Below are positions 21,310 through 33,893 of a stretch of 64,000 nucleotides of DNA, one piece after another. Numbering within the stretch: the first letter of the stretch is position 1; each line of letters begins with the position of its first letter. The stretch is from Aaosphaeria pasadenensis. Its lineage: Eukaryota; Ascomycota; Dothideomycetes; Pleosporales. The stretch covers positions 310,001-374,000 of the forward strand of contig JAKLMB010000033.1 in the NCBI GenBank assembly GCA_022813625.1. The letters run 5' to 3'. The notes under the pieces are model-generated. The model saw only the letters and a list, made by a program, of their open reading frames with translations. It did no database searches and had not been told where the DNA came from. The translations under genes were made by a program, and so were the position numbers.

Positions 21310-22125
21310 ATGTCGTAAGTTGGTCTTTCTGCGTTGCCCCATAATGTTATTTACAGTAACCGGGGAACGGTATGTGAGGCCGCCGACCTAGGAATGAAGG
21401 AGGTCGATTTCCTACGTGGAGAACACAAGGTCAGACAACATTGCTCGCCTGTATTCTATGTAGCTAATTCACATCTTAGCAATCTGCTTATATTAATAAA
21501 CACCCTTTTGGGGCAGTCCCACTGCTAGAGGATGGGGATTTTAAAGTTTCTGGTATAATTTGGGATACTGGGCTAATCAGTACCCTCAGACCTAAGTCTA
21601 AGATCTAACAGCGAAGTAGAGTCAAGAGCAATCGGCCGTTACCTTGCCACCAAATACGGAAACCAAGGAGCCCCGCTTATTCTCTCGAACAATAACATCA
21701 AAGAGTGGACCTTGTTCGGGCAATGGTGCTCTGTGGAGTATCCTCAATTGCACGAGGTCGCTAATCAAGTGCTCGCTCTGATACTTTTCAATCCGTGAAT
21801 GTGCTAACAGCATGGACAAGAATAGACTAATGAAACAAATGACAGAATGAGAAGCATTCCTTCTGACGAAAATATCGCCGCTGAAAGCGTCCAGCGTCTA
21901 CAAATGGAACTGAAGGTACTGAATCAGATCCTTGGTGACCAGCCGTACTTGGGCGGCGCAAGCTTTTCACCAGTTGACGCATTCTTTATGCCGACGATGA
22001 ACATGCCCAGACAGGTTGAGAGTCAGCCTATCGACGAGCTTTCGAACGTGAAGGCCTGGTGGGGAAGGGTAACAACCGAGATTCGTGGAAACAGATCAGT
22101 TCCAATTGAAAAGCGATGGGCATGA
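21310..22125 (+). CDS. Glutathione S-transferase, five small exons, shortened N-terminus
   Basis: Exons 21310-21314, 21357-21429, 21480-21552, 21620-21794 and 21846-22125 join in frame to 201 aa. The GST fold is clear: GTVCEAADLGMKEVDF, then EHKQSAYINKHPFGAVPLLE (the cis-Pro VP glutathione-binding turn), then SESRAIGRYLATKYG (the ES pair that binds the gamma-glutamyl group). The C-terminal helical domain follows (LFGQWCSVEYPQL; YLGGASFSPVDAFFMP; NVKAWWGRVT), as in the fungal Gtt/EF1B-gamma-like group. The usual first strand with LYG and the N-terminal Ser/Cys/Tyr motif is absent: the model starts MSNRGTVC. Either an upstream exon was missed, or the 5' end was lost and the first 42-nt intron is not genuine. 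It detoxifies or conjugates small electrophiles if functional. Confidence 0.68.
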
Positions 22126-22631
22126 TTACTAGCCAGCAAATTCAAAGTGCCATAATGAAACACTGCAACCTGCTTCTTTCACTTTGTGATTATATAATAA
22201 ATGGAAGTTGAGCAGATACACCATGCACCACGACGTCTGCGCCGTTGGTGCGGCAAGTTATACTGCTGTTAATCGCTTTGGAGCAAGGACCGTGAGATCT
22301 ATGAGTACTTGCAGAGCTCCAAATAGATAACCCCTCCATCACTGACGCCCATTGCAGTCCTCGATGTCGTATTTAGGCATTCATGCCTAGGCTCTACTGT
22401 TCGCATACGTCTTCGGTTGCCGTAAGCTTGTGTTAATTGTAAAGCTTATAGTATTCTTGAATAGCAAGTGATCCATTCAGCCAAGCCTGTACCGGAACTG
22501 AAACATGTGTTGTAAACGCAACAAACGGTTAGGAGATGCTACAAAACGACAGGTAGAGGTTCGCATCAAATTTAGAGCAGATCGCGAGCACAAGGCACTC
22601 ATCTTGTATATCTTGCGTACTGGGGTTTTCT
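22126..22631. other. Intergenic between convergent genes
   Basis: No gene. It contains the 3' ends of the GST and beta-glucosidase genes. Confidence 0.6.
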
Positions 22632-25344
22632 TTATAATCCGGTCCAGGTTGTCGTGTTCTCGATGCTGATTTCGCCTTCCAAAACGATCTCTCGACTGCT
22701 CAAGCCTATCAAAATCTTGTAGACTCCTTTCTCGCACTTCCATGCCTGACATTCCTCATCCCAAAATGCTATTGTGAACCGGTCGAAACGTATCTCCACT
22801 TGGCACGATTCCCCTGGCCGTAGGTAGACCTTACTAAATCCTTTCAGCTCTTTCTCCGGCCTGGCGATGGAAGACGTTGTCTTGTCTGCAGACACGTAAA
22901 GTTGCACTGCCGACGCGCCTGCTACGGCTCCAGAATTCAGTACTTTGAAACGCGCTGAGTGGGGGCTGACGACCAGGTGGGAGAGTGAGAAATCTGTATA
23001 GGACAAGCCGTGGCTGTATCATGGAAAAGTTAGTCCTTCCTGCCAAAGTCTATGGGTTCGCTCAACTTACCCAAACGGATAGAGTACATCCCTCAAAACC
23101 TTTTCATAGTACCGGTAGCCCACGTAGATGCCCTCGCCATACACGACTCGCCCCCTTTCGCTGCCAAAGTTGAGGTACGTTGGCGTATCTTCAATGCGTC
23201 GTGGAAATGAAAGGGGTAGCTTTGCGCTGGGATTAACACGACCAAAGAGGATGTCTGCGATGCCATTACCCGTCTCATTTCCGCCGAACCAAGCATGCAG
23301 GTGCGTCTTGACCGAGTCTGCCCAGGGAATCATGTTGAAAGGGGTGCCACTTTGAGTAACTACAACGGTGTCTGGCACGGCAGCTATCACAGCAGAGAAC
23401 AAACGGGAGACGGCACCAGGTAAATCCATATGAGGCCGATCGAAACCTTCGGACTCCTGATCTCGAGATAGACCGCCGCATAGGATTGTGATATCTGCTC
23501 GCGACGCAGCTTCAACGGCTCGAGAAATGGCCAGATCTGGGTCGATAGCTTGGATCATTCCAAGTCGACCAGCACCGCCACCAAAATTTACGACGCCAGG
23601 TTTGACAAGCTTACTAGAGGCACCACTGGCAAATTCCACTTTGATCTTGTATGATTGGCCTTCAACGAGATCAACAATGCTTCTCTCTTCACAAGTGCCT
23701 TTCCCGAAATAGAATGTACCTCCCTGCTGTACGGTGGTGTTATCGATGACAAGCTTTTCATCGATGTACAGACTTGCTGAGCCGTAGACTGCAAGACCAA
23801 ACTCGAAAGCATCTGTGGCAGGGGCTGTCAGAACTGCCTCAATGTCGGCGTAGAATAAATTGTCCAATTGCGGATGTGAGAAACCCAAGAGCTGCCACGT
23901 GGAATCTTGTATAATGATCTCGTCAATTACGGGATCACGCACGTGAGGCGGGTCCCGATAAAACCGCGTTCGCAGTCCAGGCAATCCTTCTGGTGTACAA
24001 ACATCCGAAGCATGAATTTCGGGAATGAAAGCATGCGCATGAGCTCCGATTTCGTATAAGATCTCAGTTTCGGGTGACAGTTGGTCGACGATTCCTTGAT
24101 AGGCCGAAACCGTGTAATATGGGCTGAGGGCAGCAGATCCGCCGCCACAGAACGCAACGTTTTTCATGTTGGGTCCAATCAAGGCGACCTTGCGTATGGA
24201 TTTCCCGTCCAAGGGAAGAAGCTTTGCGTCATTCTTCAACAGCACCACACTGTCTGCGGCAAGCTTGCGATTCAATTCGCGGTCCTCGGCAAAGTCTCGC
24301 GTGCTCTCTTCTGCAGAGACTTCTACCTTGCTCGCTCGTTGAACAAAGTTTAGAACATTTCGTGCACGCTGGTCGATGGTCGAACGACTGACTTTACGAG
24401 TTGAGACTGCAAGCTCTGCGATAGGACCTCGTAATCTTGCAGGTCCTGGCATTTCAAGATCCAAGCCGGCATTCAGCGCCTCAGCAGTAGAATAGGTTCC
24501 AAACCTGTTTCAGCTGTCAATAGCCAGCTCGAAGATGCAAAAGTTCAAGGAGGCATACCAGTCACTCATGATTAAGCCTTCAAATCCCCAGTCATCTCGT
24601 AGTATGCCGTCCAACATCTTCTTGCTCTCTGAAGCGTGCTCTCCATTCACCTTGTTGCAACAAGCCATGACTGCACCGGGCTTAGCGTCAGCCATCACAA
24701 TGTGAAATGGTAACATGTGTATATCTCTTAGTGCCCGGTTGCTCACAACAGCATCCACTCCGACCCTTTCATGTTCCTGATCATTTGCTAGCCAGTGTTT
24801 TAGGGTAGATACCACTCCTGTTGCCTGGACACCTTTTGTATAAGCGGCGGCTAATTTTCCCGTCGCGTATGGATCTTCAGACATGGATTCAAAACCTCTT
24901 CCTCCAAGTGGTGACCGCTGGATACAGACAGTAGGACCTAGCCAACAGTGTGCACCCTTGGCTTTGCATTCTTCGCCAATGAGATTACCAGCTTTATACA
25001 AAAGAGACTCGTCCCAAGTTGCAGCTAGACCTGTGCCACATGGAAGGCAGGCAGCACGCACGCCATCGAAGAACTTCGTTCCTCGAACGCCGTTGGGTCC
25101 GTCACTTAGCCGAATAGAAGGCACGTTGAACCTTGGGATTGGGGTCGTGTGCCAGAAGTCCGAGCCTGATTACCATATTAGCTGAAGGTTCAATGCCATC
25201 ATATAATATTACAATAGAGACCATACCAGCCAGTAGGGACACTTTCTCCGACAATGACGAATTCTTTATGACATTCTCTACATCGAAAACATCATCCTTG
25301 TTGTGTGATTTTGGTGGTATCTGTGTTGTGTTTCCCGTCCCCAT
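22632..25344 (-). CDS. GH3 beta-glucosidase with PA14-like insert, 846 aa
   Basis: Four exons (25344-25227, 25165-24559, 24504-23071, 23013-22632) with 54-61 nt introns, all in frame. GH3 motifs in order: RLSDGPNGVRG, GPTVCIQRSPLGGRGFES, KHWLANDQEHER, and the nucleophile Asp241 in GLIMSDWFGTYS (across the second intron). The second domain follows, with VVLLKNDAKLLPL. A PA14-like beta insert at roughly residues 390-540 has GLRTRFYRDPP, ASLYIDEKLVIDN and YKIKVEFA. The acid/base region is GGLSRDQESEGFDR (Glu about 594). The fibronectin-III-like C-terminus ends the protein. No signal peptide is present (start MGTGNTTQIPP), so it is probably intracellular. It hydrolyses beta-linked glucosides. The divergent sugar transporter suggests that imported oligosaccharides are cut inside the cell. 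Confidence 0.93.
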
Positions 25345-26662
25345 GATGTCACGTTATTGGGAAAACTTCCTGAGACTGTACAGCCCTCTTCTTGGGGCCT
25401 GCTATTGTGCGGATTGTAGATTTACTGGGAGGAGTTGATGTTACAAGTAATGGAACGGCTGTGGTCTAGTTATTGCAATCTTGTCGGGGAACATCCCCGA
25501 CGGGGGGGGGGGACTGTCGACAATCTCGCCGAGAGCTGGTCCCGAGTCCCACATCCGATCGAACCGCCACTCGCCCAGGAAACAGATGCTTACCGCTGCA
25601 TTATCCGCCCGCATGGTATAGCGATGCAGTGGGCTCAAATCGGAGGAGCAAACACGGGCTCTATGTCTCCTATGTTACGAATTTTCGTGATATGTGTGAT
25701 GCACGAAGCATTTTTTGTGGCTTGTTGCCAAACTACCAGAATGTGCCCCGTGACAACTTGAAGACGGCTATTACGCACATTTTGATCATTTTCTTCTCAT
25801 AGATGTCAGGAGACTGAGTTCGAGGCTTGCCCCGTCCGAGAGAAATCGAGGGTCGATGCCCTCGACTAGTCGTTATGTTAGCGAAACTTCAAGAAAGATA
25901 TCAGAATCAAGGAATCCTGTACCATCATAAACCCGTACCATACAACAGCCGACAAAGACACGACGCCCTTCAACCCCAAAAACGTCCCCAAAGACGTACG
26001 ATTTCGGTACCAGATTCCTCCTACAGAAATTTGCTGAGAAACTATTGACAAGGTAAGGAGCTTGGCATGGTTCCGCCCGGTAAAGCCGACAGTGCATGCA
26101 CCACCAAGCCTGTCGGCTGTTCCGAGGTGTCGAAACATGTAATGAACATGGAATGTTGGTGGAGAATAATGATGTATTCAAACTATCGGAAGTGCCGATA
26201 TCACTTTTCCTATGGTATGGACCATGGATAGACTAGTTAGCAGATGCGAACCTTTGGAATCTCGGCTGCTCCCCGGCCATCTCGACCATAACGTCGAGGC
26301 TGAAGCTACTAGCTTTCACGCTAGCAGCTACCAGTACATGCAGCGCCATTGACTAATTACAGATTTTGCTTAATGCCAAAACTGCGTGGCTTCCCCAGAT
26401 TCTTTTTGGATTTTCCCCGGATTTGAAGTATATGCCCACGCTGAAGTGATGGGCCTTGTGGTGACTCGGCCTTCATCATCGAAGGCCCGAACTCGCTCCT
26501 CGTGAAAGTTCACGCCAGACGTCCTTAAACATATAAGACACCACGGACCCAACCTATTCACCACCTCTCATCGTTCGATCATTGCAAGAGCTCCTTTCTG
26601 AGACATTTCACGAGCGGAGGTTTTATTCTATCACGCTGCAATTCACCTCATCCTCCTCGAAA
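25345..26662. other. Divergent promoter region, beta-glucosidase / sugar transporter
   Basis: 1.3 kb with no supported gene. It holds a run of 11 G at 25502-25512, a small TCGAGGG...CCCTCGA hairpin near 25850, and a 10-nt inverted repeat with one mismatch (26304-26313 with 26320-26329). Confidence 0.6.
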
Positions 26663-28492
26663 ATGTTCGGATCAAAGAAAGAACAAACTGTTGGACAAGA
26701 CACAGCAGGAGCCGAGCTTGCTAAGGTATGACCATGCTGTTTCATGATATATATCAACCAGATATCTTTGCTAACGCCTTGCCAGGTATTGCCCAATACT
26801 GAAGTTGCGTGGTATCGTACAAGGCATTTACTCCTACTCAATTTGATGCTCTTGGTGCCATTGTTCTCTGCTTCTGCTGTAGGATACGATGGTAAGCCAA
26901 CCCATCCCAACAGATTATGATGCAGGATAGGCTGCTCTTGAAACATTCTACACGTCGCTTACGCCCTCTGTCGCTAGGTTCCATGATGAACGGACTGCAA
27001 GCCCTTCCACAGTGGCGAAATTATTTTGACAAGCCTCGCCCAGCGCTACTTGGTGCGATCAACGCCGTATATCCGTCATCTAAAATTGTCGGATTGCCTT
27101 TGGTTGCTTGGGTCTCGGACAAATGGGGACGCAAGTTGCCTCTCTGGATCGGGCTGTGCAGTCTTGTGCTAGCACCAGCGATTCAAGCAGCTGCGTACAA
27201 TTTGCCGATGTTCATCATTGCAAGATCCCTTATCGGTTTCGCTACAGACTTTATTGCACTACCAAGTCCAATTCTCATTGCAGAGCTTGCCTACCCAACC
27301 CACCGTGGAAGGCTCACGGCATTATACAATACGTTTTTCTTTGTTGGAGGCATTTCTGCAGCTTGGATAACTTATGGGACATTTCGTATGCATTCGACAA
27401 TGGCCTGGAGGATCCCATCGGGTTTTCAAGCCTTTTTCCCCTTCCTCCAGTTGCTAGGCATTTACTGGGTCCCTGAATCTCCACGGTAGGTCACACTTCG
27501 GTTCCGATTCATCATATTGCCTACCACTAACCAAAGTACTGTCTAGTTGGCTTATTGCTAATGACAGAGCGGAAGAAGCTCGTGCAATCCTTACGAAGCA
27601 TCATGCAGCCGGTGTTGCGCACTCACCTCTCGTTGACTACGAAATGGCCGAGATCACCAAGGCGATTGAGGATGAACGCAATGCAGCCGCGCAAGCTGGT
27701 TTCGCGACACTCTTCCGGACGGCCGCAAACCGCAAGCGTACTTTTATCGGTTTCACCCTCGGATTTTTCAGCCAGTGGAATGGCATCAACGTTGTGAGCT
27801 ACTACCTCACTCTTGTTCTCAACACTATTGGCATTACGGAAGCCAAAGACCAAACATTGATCAATGGCTTGCTGCAAGTCTTCAATTTTATTGCCGCAGT
27901 TTTTGCCGGAGCCATGATGGTTGACCGCCTCGGTCGTCGCAAACTCCTCCTTATCGGTACCGGCGGATTCTTCTGCAGCTACATTGCCTGGACTGGACTC
28001 ACGGGCTACTTCTTTTCCAGCCGAGATGCTTTGGCTGGCCGTACTGTGGTTGCGTTTATTTTCATTGCTTATTTCTTCTACGACATCTCATGGACTCCTC
28101 TGGCCATGGCTTACACTGTCGAGATCTTCCCATTTACACTCCGCAGCCGAGGTTTGACTTGGACTCTCACGTGTTCCTATGCCGGATTGATCACAGCACA
28201 AATGCTCAACCCAATAGCCATGACTGCTCTTGGTTGGAAGTACAATATCCTGTTTTGTTGCATTCTCGTCTACCTTGTGGTGGTGATATGGTTTATGTTC
28301 CCTGAAACCAAGGGACGGTCGCTGGAGCAGATTGGCGAACTATTCGAGGGGAAGACAATTACCGTTGAGGCCGATTACATCTTGGCTAAGGGCCCAGTCG
28401 AAACTATCGAGGATCTAGATCTAGTTGAATCCGATGCCGGAAGCAAGGCCGTGGGAAACCCGACCGTTTCCGTTCGTGCCCAACGGGTTTAA
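26663..28492 (+). CDS. MFS sugar transporter (hexose/disaccharide type), 540 aa
   Basis: Four exons (26663-26725, 26786-26891, 26978-27485, 27547-28492), introns of 60, 86 and 61 nt, all in frame. Sugar porter signatures are present: VGYDGSMMNG at TM1, DKWGRKLPLWIG in the first loop, PESPRWLIANDRAEEA before the central loop, QWNGINVVSYY in TM7, DRLGRRKLLLIG and the C-terminal PETKGRSLEQIGELFEG. The group resembles fungal lactose/hexose permeases. It is a plasma-membrane proton symporter with 12 membrane segments. It sits divergent from an apparently intracellular GH3 beta-glucosidase, which favours a beta-linked disaccharide or glucoside as substrate (inference). Confidence 0.93.
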
Positions 28493-29477
28493 GGACTCGT
28501 ACCGTACCCCATTGGCTTCTACTTCAGGCCCTGAACACTGAGCCAGGTCGTTCCGCAAAGACTCAGCTTAGTGTTTTAAAGGCGTGGAGGAACTAGATCC
28601 AGTGCTGGTTATATTGTGAGACCGGAATCATGTTGAGAAGTTGGAATTAGCAATATGTATAATCAAGTCTTCAATTGAAATCCTACGTCATGGTGACTGT
28701 CTATCAGTGCCAGAATACTCTTGACTTCATGCACTCATGTGAATATGAAGCATTATGCTGTACTGTCATGACCTGTCAGGACCTTTTAATCGATCTCTAT
28801 AAGTTATTGGGCAGTTTGTACTTTGACATGCTGGATGATAAGAATTGGATGGTCGCACATTAGATGATCTGCCATTGATCTTTCCACAACACATCTGCCT
28901 ACGGCTATTGAAATACGTATCTGTGCTGCGCACATGTAGCATCATGTAAGCAGGCGTGTGATGGAAACAGAGTTCGTTGCAAGATTATCTTGAAGAAGTG
29001 CTGGTTTTTCCGCATCGTCGAGTTGACCGTCAGTTCCTCGATGGAGCATATGGGTGTTGTCAGCCCTGCGACTTTCCCGACGCTGGGGTCTCATCCGAAT
29101 GCTAGGGTACAAAATGAGACAAAAACCAGCCAGTCCACGTGGTAAGCTTCCCGAAGGAAAACATAATTCAGGAACCACTGACATCCCCTGTAAATATCAT
29201 TGACACATTGGGGCAGCCCCCGTGGACGTGGGCCGACGCTAGGGCGCTTCATAGGCTAGTGTTTGGGTGCCTTTCGGCTTCTCCCCGACACGATCTGCGG
29301 TGTGACAGCTCCGATGATATTTGCTCAGGAGTTGCTTAGCGCTACGCAAGAAACACTGGATCAACTAGCAAATTGGCAATGACACATTGTACACTATACA
29401 TACTGGCCATATACTACAAAGATTGAACTCCATTCAATCATTGTCAGCTGAGGAATGCTGTTTCACTCCACCACAAC
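28493..29477. other. Intergenic between two MFS genes
   Basis: Almost 1 kb with no supported gene or RNA. Confidence 0.6.
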
Positions 29478-31171
29478 ATGGCCGCAAAGGGTGACAAGAA
29501 CTCGGAAATCACAACGCATCGAGACGCAGCAGAGCGGAGTGTTGAAAAGCCGTACTCAGGGACACCTACATCATCAAACGGATCATCGCATGCCGACCAT
29601 CTAGCAGACAGCGCGGACAAAGAGTTCTCCCAAACAGTCGATTCTTATCACTCCAGTCACTCTGATCTTGTATACTGGGATGGCTTAGACGATCCGGACC
29701 ATCCTACAAACTGGCGACCGGCCTTGAAATGGCGCAATGTTCTCGTCGTCGCAACGTTAACATTTCTCACGTTAGTAGTCAGACCCAATCAATGCTTCGT
29801 CGTCCCATCTAAACGCTGATCAACATATAGGCCGTTCGCTTCTTCAATGTTCGCGCCAGTGCTTGATCAAGTAATGCAGGACATGGGCACCTCGAACCGC
29901 GATGTTGGCTCATTCGCCGTTTCTATATATTTGCTGGGTTACGCTTTCGGGCCACTCTTCCTTGCTCCGTGCAGCGAGATTTATGGCCGCCTTCCAGTTT
30001 ACCACGTGTGCACTTTCTTGTTCATTCTTATGAATATTGCTTGTGCACTTTCTGTCAACATGCCCATGTTGATCATATTTCGCCTCTTTACGGGGCTTGT
30101 GGGTGCATGCCCCTTGACTGTAGGGCCAGGTACGGTGTCGGACTGCTTCAGACAAGCAGAGCGCGGCCGTGCCATGTCGGTGTGGACGATGCCTGTTCTT
30201 CTAGGCCCGTGTGTTGGCCCTGTAGTTGGTGCATATGTATCTCGTGCATTGGGATGGAGATGGGTATTCTGGGTCCTCATTATCATGGTGGGTTATCTTT
30301 CGAGCACTGGTCACTATACCATACCTTTGAGCTAATTGCTTGGTTCTAGGCTGTTGCCGTTTTCGCCCTCTCCATAGTGTTTCAACGAGAAACATATCCG
30401 CCGACGCTTCTCGAACAAAAGACAAAGAAATTGAGGAAAATCACTGGGAATCCGAATCTTGATTCGGCAGCCTCGTTTAACAAGCCGCAGAGACAGGCAA
30501 TCACTACAGGCTTTGTCCGGCCAATGAAACTGTTGTTTTACTCGCCAATAGTCCTGGGATTGTCTCTCTTGACTGCAGTCGCTTACGGTACTCTGTATCT
30601 CCTCTTCACGACGATGACTGAACTATTTCAAGTTCAATATGGGATTGTCAACAACCTCGGACTCGTCTACTTTGGATTTGGTTTCGGTCAAGTTGCTGGA
30701 CTGACGATTTTTGGGCTCGTTTCTGATGCCATCGTTCAGAAAATGTCGAAGGGTGGAGAGATGAAACCGGAATATCGTCTTCCTCCAATGGTGCCCGGGG
30801 GTGCCATGATTCCAATTGGACTGCTGTTGTACGGCTGGACAGCTCAATCCGGGGTGTTTTGGTTTGTACCTATCATCGGCACTGTCCTGATTGGTGTTGG
30901 AATGATCACAGTCTTTACGCCGGTGGCCACATACCTTGTCGACGCTTTCCCAGCATATGCCGCTAGCGCTACAGCTGCAAACACGGTTTTCCGCAGTATT
31001 GGAGGAGCACTTTTACCTCTCGCTGGACCCAAGATGTATCAACGCCTTGGTTATGGTTGGGGAAACACACTCCTGGCCGGGATCTCTTTCGGCATGATGG
31101 GGATGATCTGGCTCTCGCTAAAATACGGAGAGCGACTGAGGACTAATCCCAAATATCAGCTGAAGCTTTGA
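29478..31171 (+). CDS. MFS transporter, DHA1 drug/polyamine:H+ antiporter type, 523 aa
   Basis: Three exons (29478-29770, 29831-30287, 30350-31171) with 60- and 62-nt introns in frame. A ~90-residue polar N-terminus leads to DDPDHPTNWRPALKWRN, the typical entry to TM1 in this group. Motifs: GYAFGPLFLAPCSEIYGR (loop 2-3), FRLFTGLVGACPLTVGPGTV, and motif C-like MPVLLGPCVGPVVGAYVSR in TM5. The segment QRETYPPTLLEQKTKKLRK follows TM6. The second half has FGFGFGQVAGLTIFGLVSD. Fungal DHA1 proteins export drugs, polyamines or metabolites. The Zn2Cys6 gene behind it may have controlled it. The substrate is unknown. Confidence 0.9.
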
Positions 31172-31622
31172 TTTCGGCTAGGAAGTTCAAGAGATTGTAG
31201 TAGATGTTTTGATATAGAGTGTTACAGGTAATTCATGGCAGTCCATGTCGGTCCCGTAAAACTCCATCCGCTTCTCGTCATTCAATTTCACATGTGTGAC
31301 GCCTCTTGCGACTCACACAAGAACCCAATTTAGCGCCATTACAGAACCACGCATGTATTTAATAGATCTCTTTAAACCGTATCGAACAGCTCGATGTCTA
31401 TGTAAGTTCGTGAGATGACTTGCAACGAATGGTTCTTCGTCCCTGTATAAGTCGGATTTCCTGTGAGCCCAACATACTCGCAAAGTCATTAGTAGCTGTT
31501 GGTCCTGCCAGAAAGGCGGATGCATATCTTGCAGAATGATTCTCAAGTACATGTCTTGAATCCGGTGGACTGCACTCACCTGTTACACGGAATGGCATTT
31601 GACAATATTTAGTACATGAGAT
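31172..31622. other. Intergenic between convergent genes
   Basis: No gene seen. Confidence 0.6.
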
Positions 31623-33843
31623 CTAGGACATAGCAACCTGTGGTTGAAGATTCTCCAATCCAAGCGATATGAGTCGAATGCAATCTGCTATACTCTCCCA
31701 CTTTTCCCAAGCATAGGCCTCCAAGTGTGATACAAAACCCGCTACGTTCTCATGCCAGTCTTCGGGCAACCACAAACGTGAGGCAGCATTCAGTTGCGGG
31801 AACTGACGACTACGAGCGGCACCGATTAAGATCATTGAGCTGGTGGTGCTGTTGCGGATCCAAATCCACACACCCTGGTCCGTTCGTTTAGGCTTATGTG
31901 AGGCTTGCAATTTCCAAGAACAGTACTGTAGGCCCAGCGTGGCGATAGTCGTGATCTTTTCGAGCGTTTCGTGAGGCAAGTCGAGATGATAGTTAAGGCA
32001 TAGTTGGATGAATGGCCGACATAACAGTTCGCGAATAAACATGTAGCGTGAACGCAGTATATGTTTTAATGGATCGGGATCAGCTGCAATGGATGCATCT
32101 GGCCTTTGGAACGAGATCTCTGGCGGAATGGACTGATACCATTCCTCAAGTTGAATCTCGAAGATCTCGTGAGTACAAAACAAAGCTTTTACTTGGCTCT
32201 CGCTCGGACACGCGTTGACTTTGACTCTCGTATTCACGATACGGTTGATAAGATGGCGAGCGGCGATATCAGTGAGATAAAAGTACCAAGTTGCGAGTTC
32301 ATCATTCGGGCTCTGCAACTGAGCATGATTAACGGCCGGCGGTGCAGGGAAGACAAGTTGCTCTTCAATGTGCTCTAGAACAGAGCCATGCATCATCAAC
32401 TCGTAGCGTATCTCTCTGGATCGATTTAATACATTGAAATTATGTGCATCGTGAGGGTGAGAGAGCGATTGCGGGAAAGGGGTTCAACGCTCCCCAAGCA
32501 CACGTACAATTCTGACTTGTATATAGTGTAGAATACGCTTTGTTCGATGTTTTGCGATAAGCTTGGAACATCCGGGACTTCTGGATGTAACGTTGAATTT
32601 GACCTTCGATCATCGTCAGCTCGCGCTCTGACAAGAAACATTACATTCTGCACTGTACCTACCTGGCCTGTATGGCAGAAATACCAGCAATTTCCAGCCA
32701 TTGTGAAGTGCTTCCAAGCATTCAAAGGCTGCAGATTGCACATAAACCAGACCCTATCAAAGACAATCCGATGGGGAAGGCTATACTGGCGAGGACTAAG
32801 GGTCATTCACTAGCATCAACATTGCTTACCCTGCAAGCACAAGCATTGTGCAGATTCCAAGGTGTTATAGCTCATTGCTCGCCCCAGCCTTTTAGATGCA
32901 ATGCTCCAGAATCGGTACGCAACGTCGGTGTCATTAGACTTTGGATCAGGGCGATTGCCTGGCGAGAAGACGTCGACGTCTTGACATAAGGCACCAATGG
33001 CACAAACAAGTGCGACCAGACAAGTCCGTGTTGTCCAATCAAAGCCATTTTCGGAAATATGCGTGATGTATTGGTCAAGAGTGCTGAGGCCAAGCATCGG
33101 GTTCACTATATGAACGACTTGACGATAATTAAATTGCAGCCTTGTGAGTTCTGAGATTGTTATTGTTGGAAGTTCTTCGGGTGTTGGAGGAGGTGTCCTC
33201 TCATCTACTCGAATAGGCTCGATCCCAGCAGGAAACACATGCCATTCCAATACAGAGTTGAGGCCTTGTGAGAAAGTTGGAAGCTGGGGGTCATGTAGAC
33301 CATGGCGATTAGGAGTGGTGTGAAGATCAGTGGGAAGGTTGGTTGTCTGATCACTATTGTGATCCACTGCTAGAGCACTGTTAGAACCTTCGCCGAGAGG
33401 GAAAGTCACGAATGATTCGCCGGAACCCGGAGAGGCTGTATCAGGCTGACGAAAGCGTGACTCTTCCTTGATCAGTTGTGTCAATTGATTAATAGCATGC
33501 AGGACTTCGGAACTCATGTCTTTGAATCTGTGACCAGCGTCGACCACATCAGCGGGTTATCTTCCAAAGCATGTATCGAGCCAAAGAAGAAAGGGAGCAC
33601 GTACGATGTCAGGTCAAAGGCCGTAAGATCTTCGCCATCGTATTGGCAGATGGAGTTGGTCCTCTCACAGTACCCGCATATAGGCCTTCGACCATCGCAC
33701 TTGGTTTTTCGTGCGCGACAGGTGGCGCACGCAACTGCAGCGCGAGTTCTCAGGCGGTCCTTCCGACCCGATCCCGATGGGCCGGAATCGTGTTGGCCAG
33801 TACTCGTAGCAATAAGGAAGGCGTAGATGCTATTGTTTATTGA
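31623..33843 (-). CDS. Zn2Cys6 transcription factor, probably broken (no ATG, one-base frame break)
   Basis: Exon pieces 33843-33605, 33527-32830, 32753-32508 and 32415-31623 together give a ~660-residue regulator. The zinc cluster is intact (CATCRARKTKC, then CGYCERTNSIC). The fungal-specific domain follows: LNPMLGLSTLDQYI-like region, SAQCLCLQG / VWFMCNLQPLNAWKHF, IEQSVFYTIYKSEL / EIRYELMM, and SRYMFIRELLCRPFI. Two defects are seen. First, upstream of the cluster the frame is open only back to a TAG (33846-33844) and has no ATG. Second, the second join (after CLQG) leaves one base too few at a run of G, so the conserved VWFM block is out of frame whichever acceptor is used. The other two splices are in frame. 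It is either a decaying gene or a sequence error. Confidence 0.65.
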
Positions 33844-33893
33844 CTATGTACAGTCCGTCGTATCCGATTCGTTTTCTCCTCTTCAACACACAC

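Noticed and set aside
26304..26329. 10-nt inverted repeat with one mismatch, and a nearby 6-bp hairpin
   Set aside because: Too short and imperfect to call a regulatory or mobile element.
32672..32706. 35-nt GT-AG segment in the broken regulator (GTAGGT...GTCAG)
   Set aside because: Too short for a likely intron, and its removal breaks the frame that leads to the conserved IEQSVFYTIYKSEL block.
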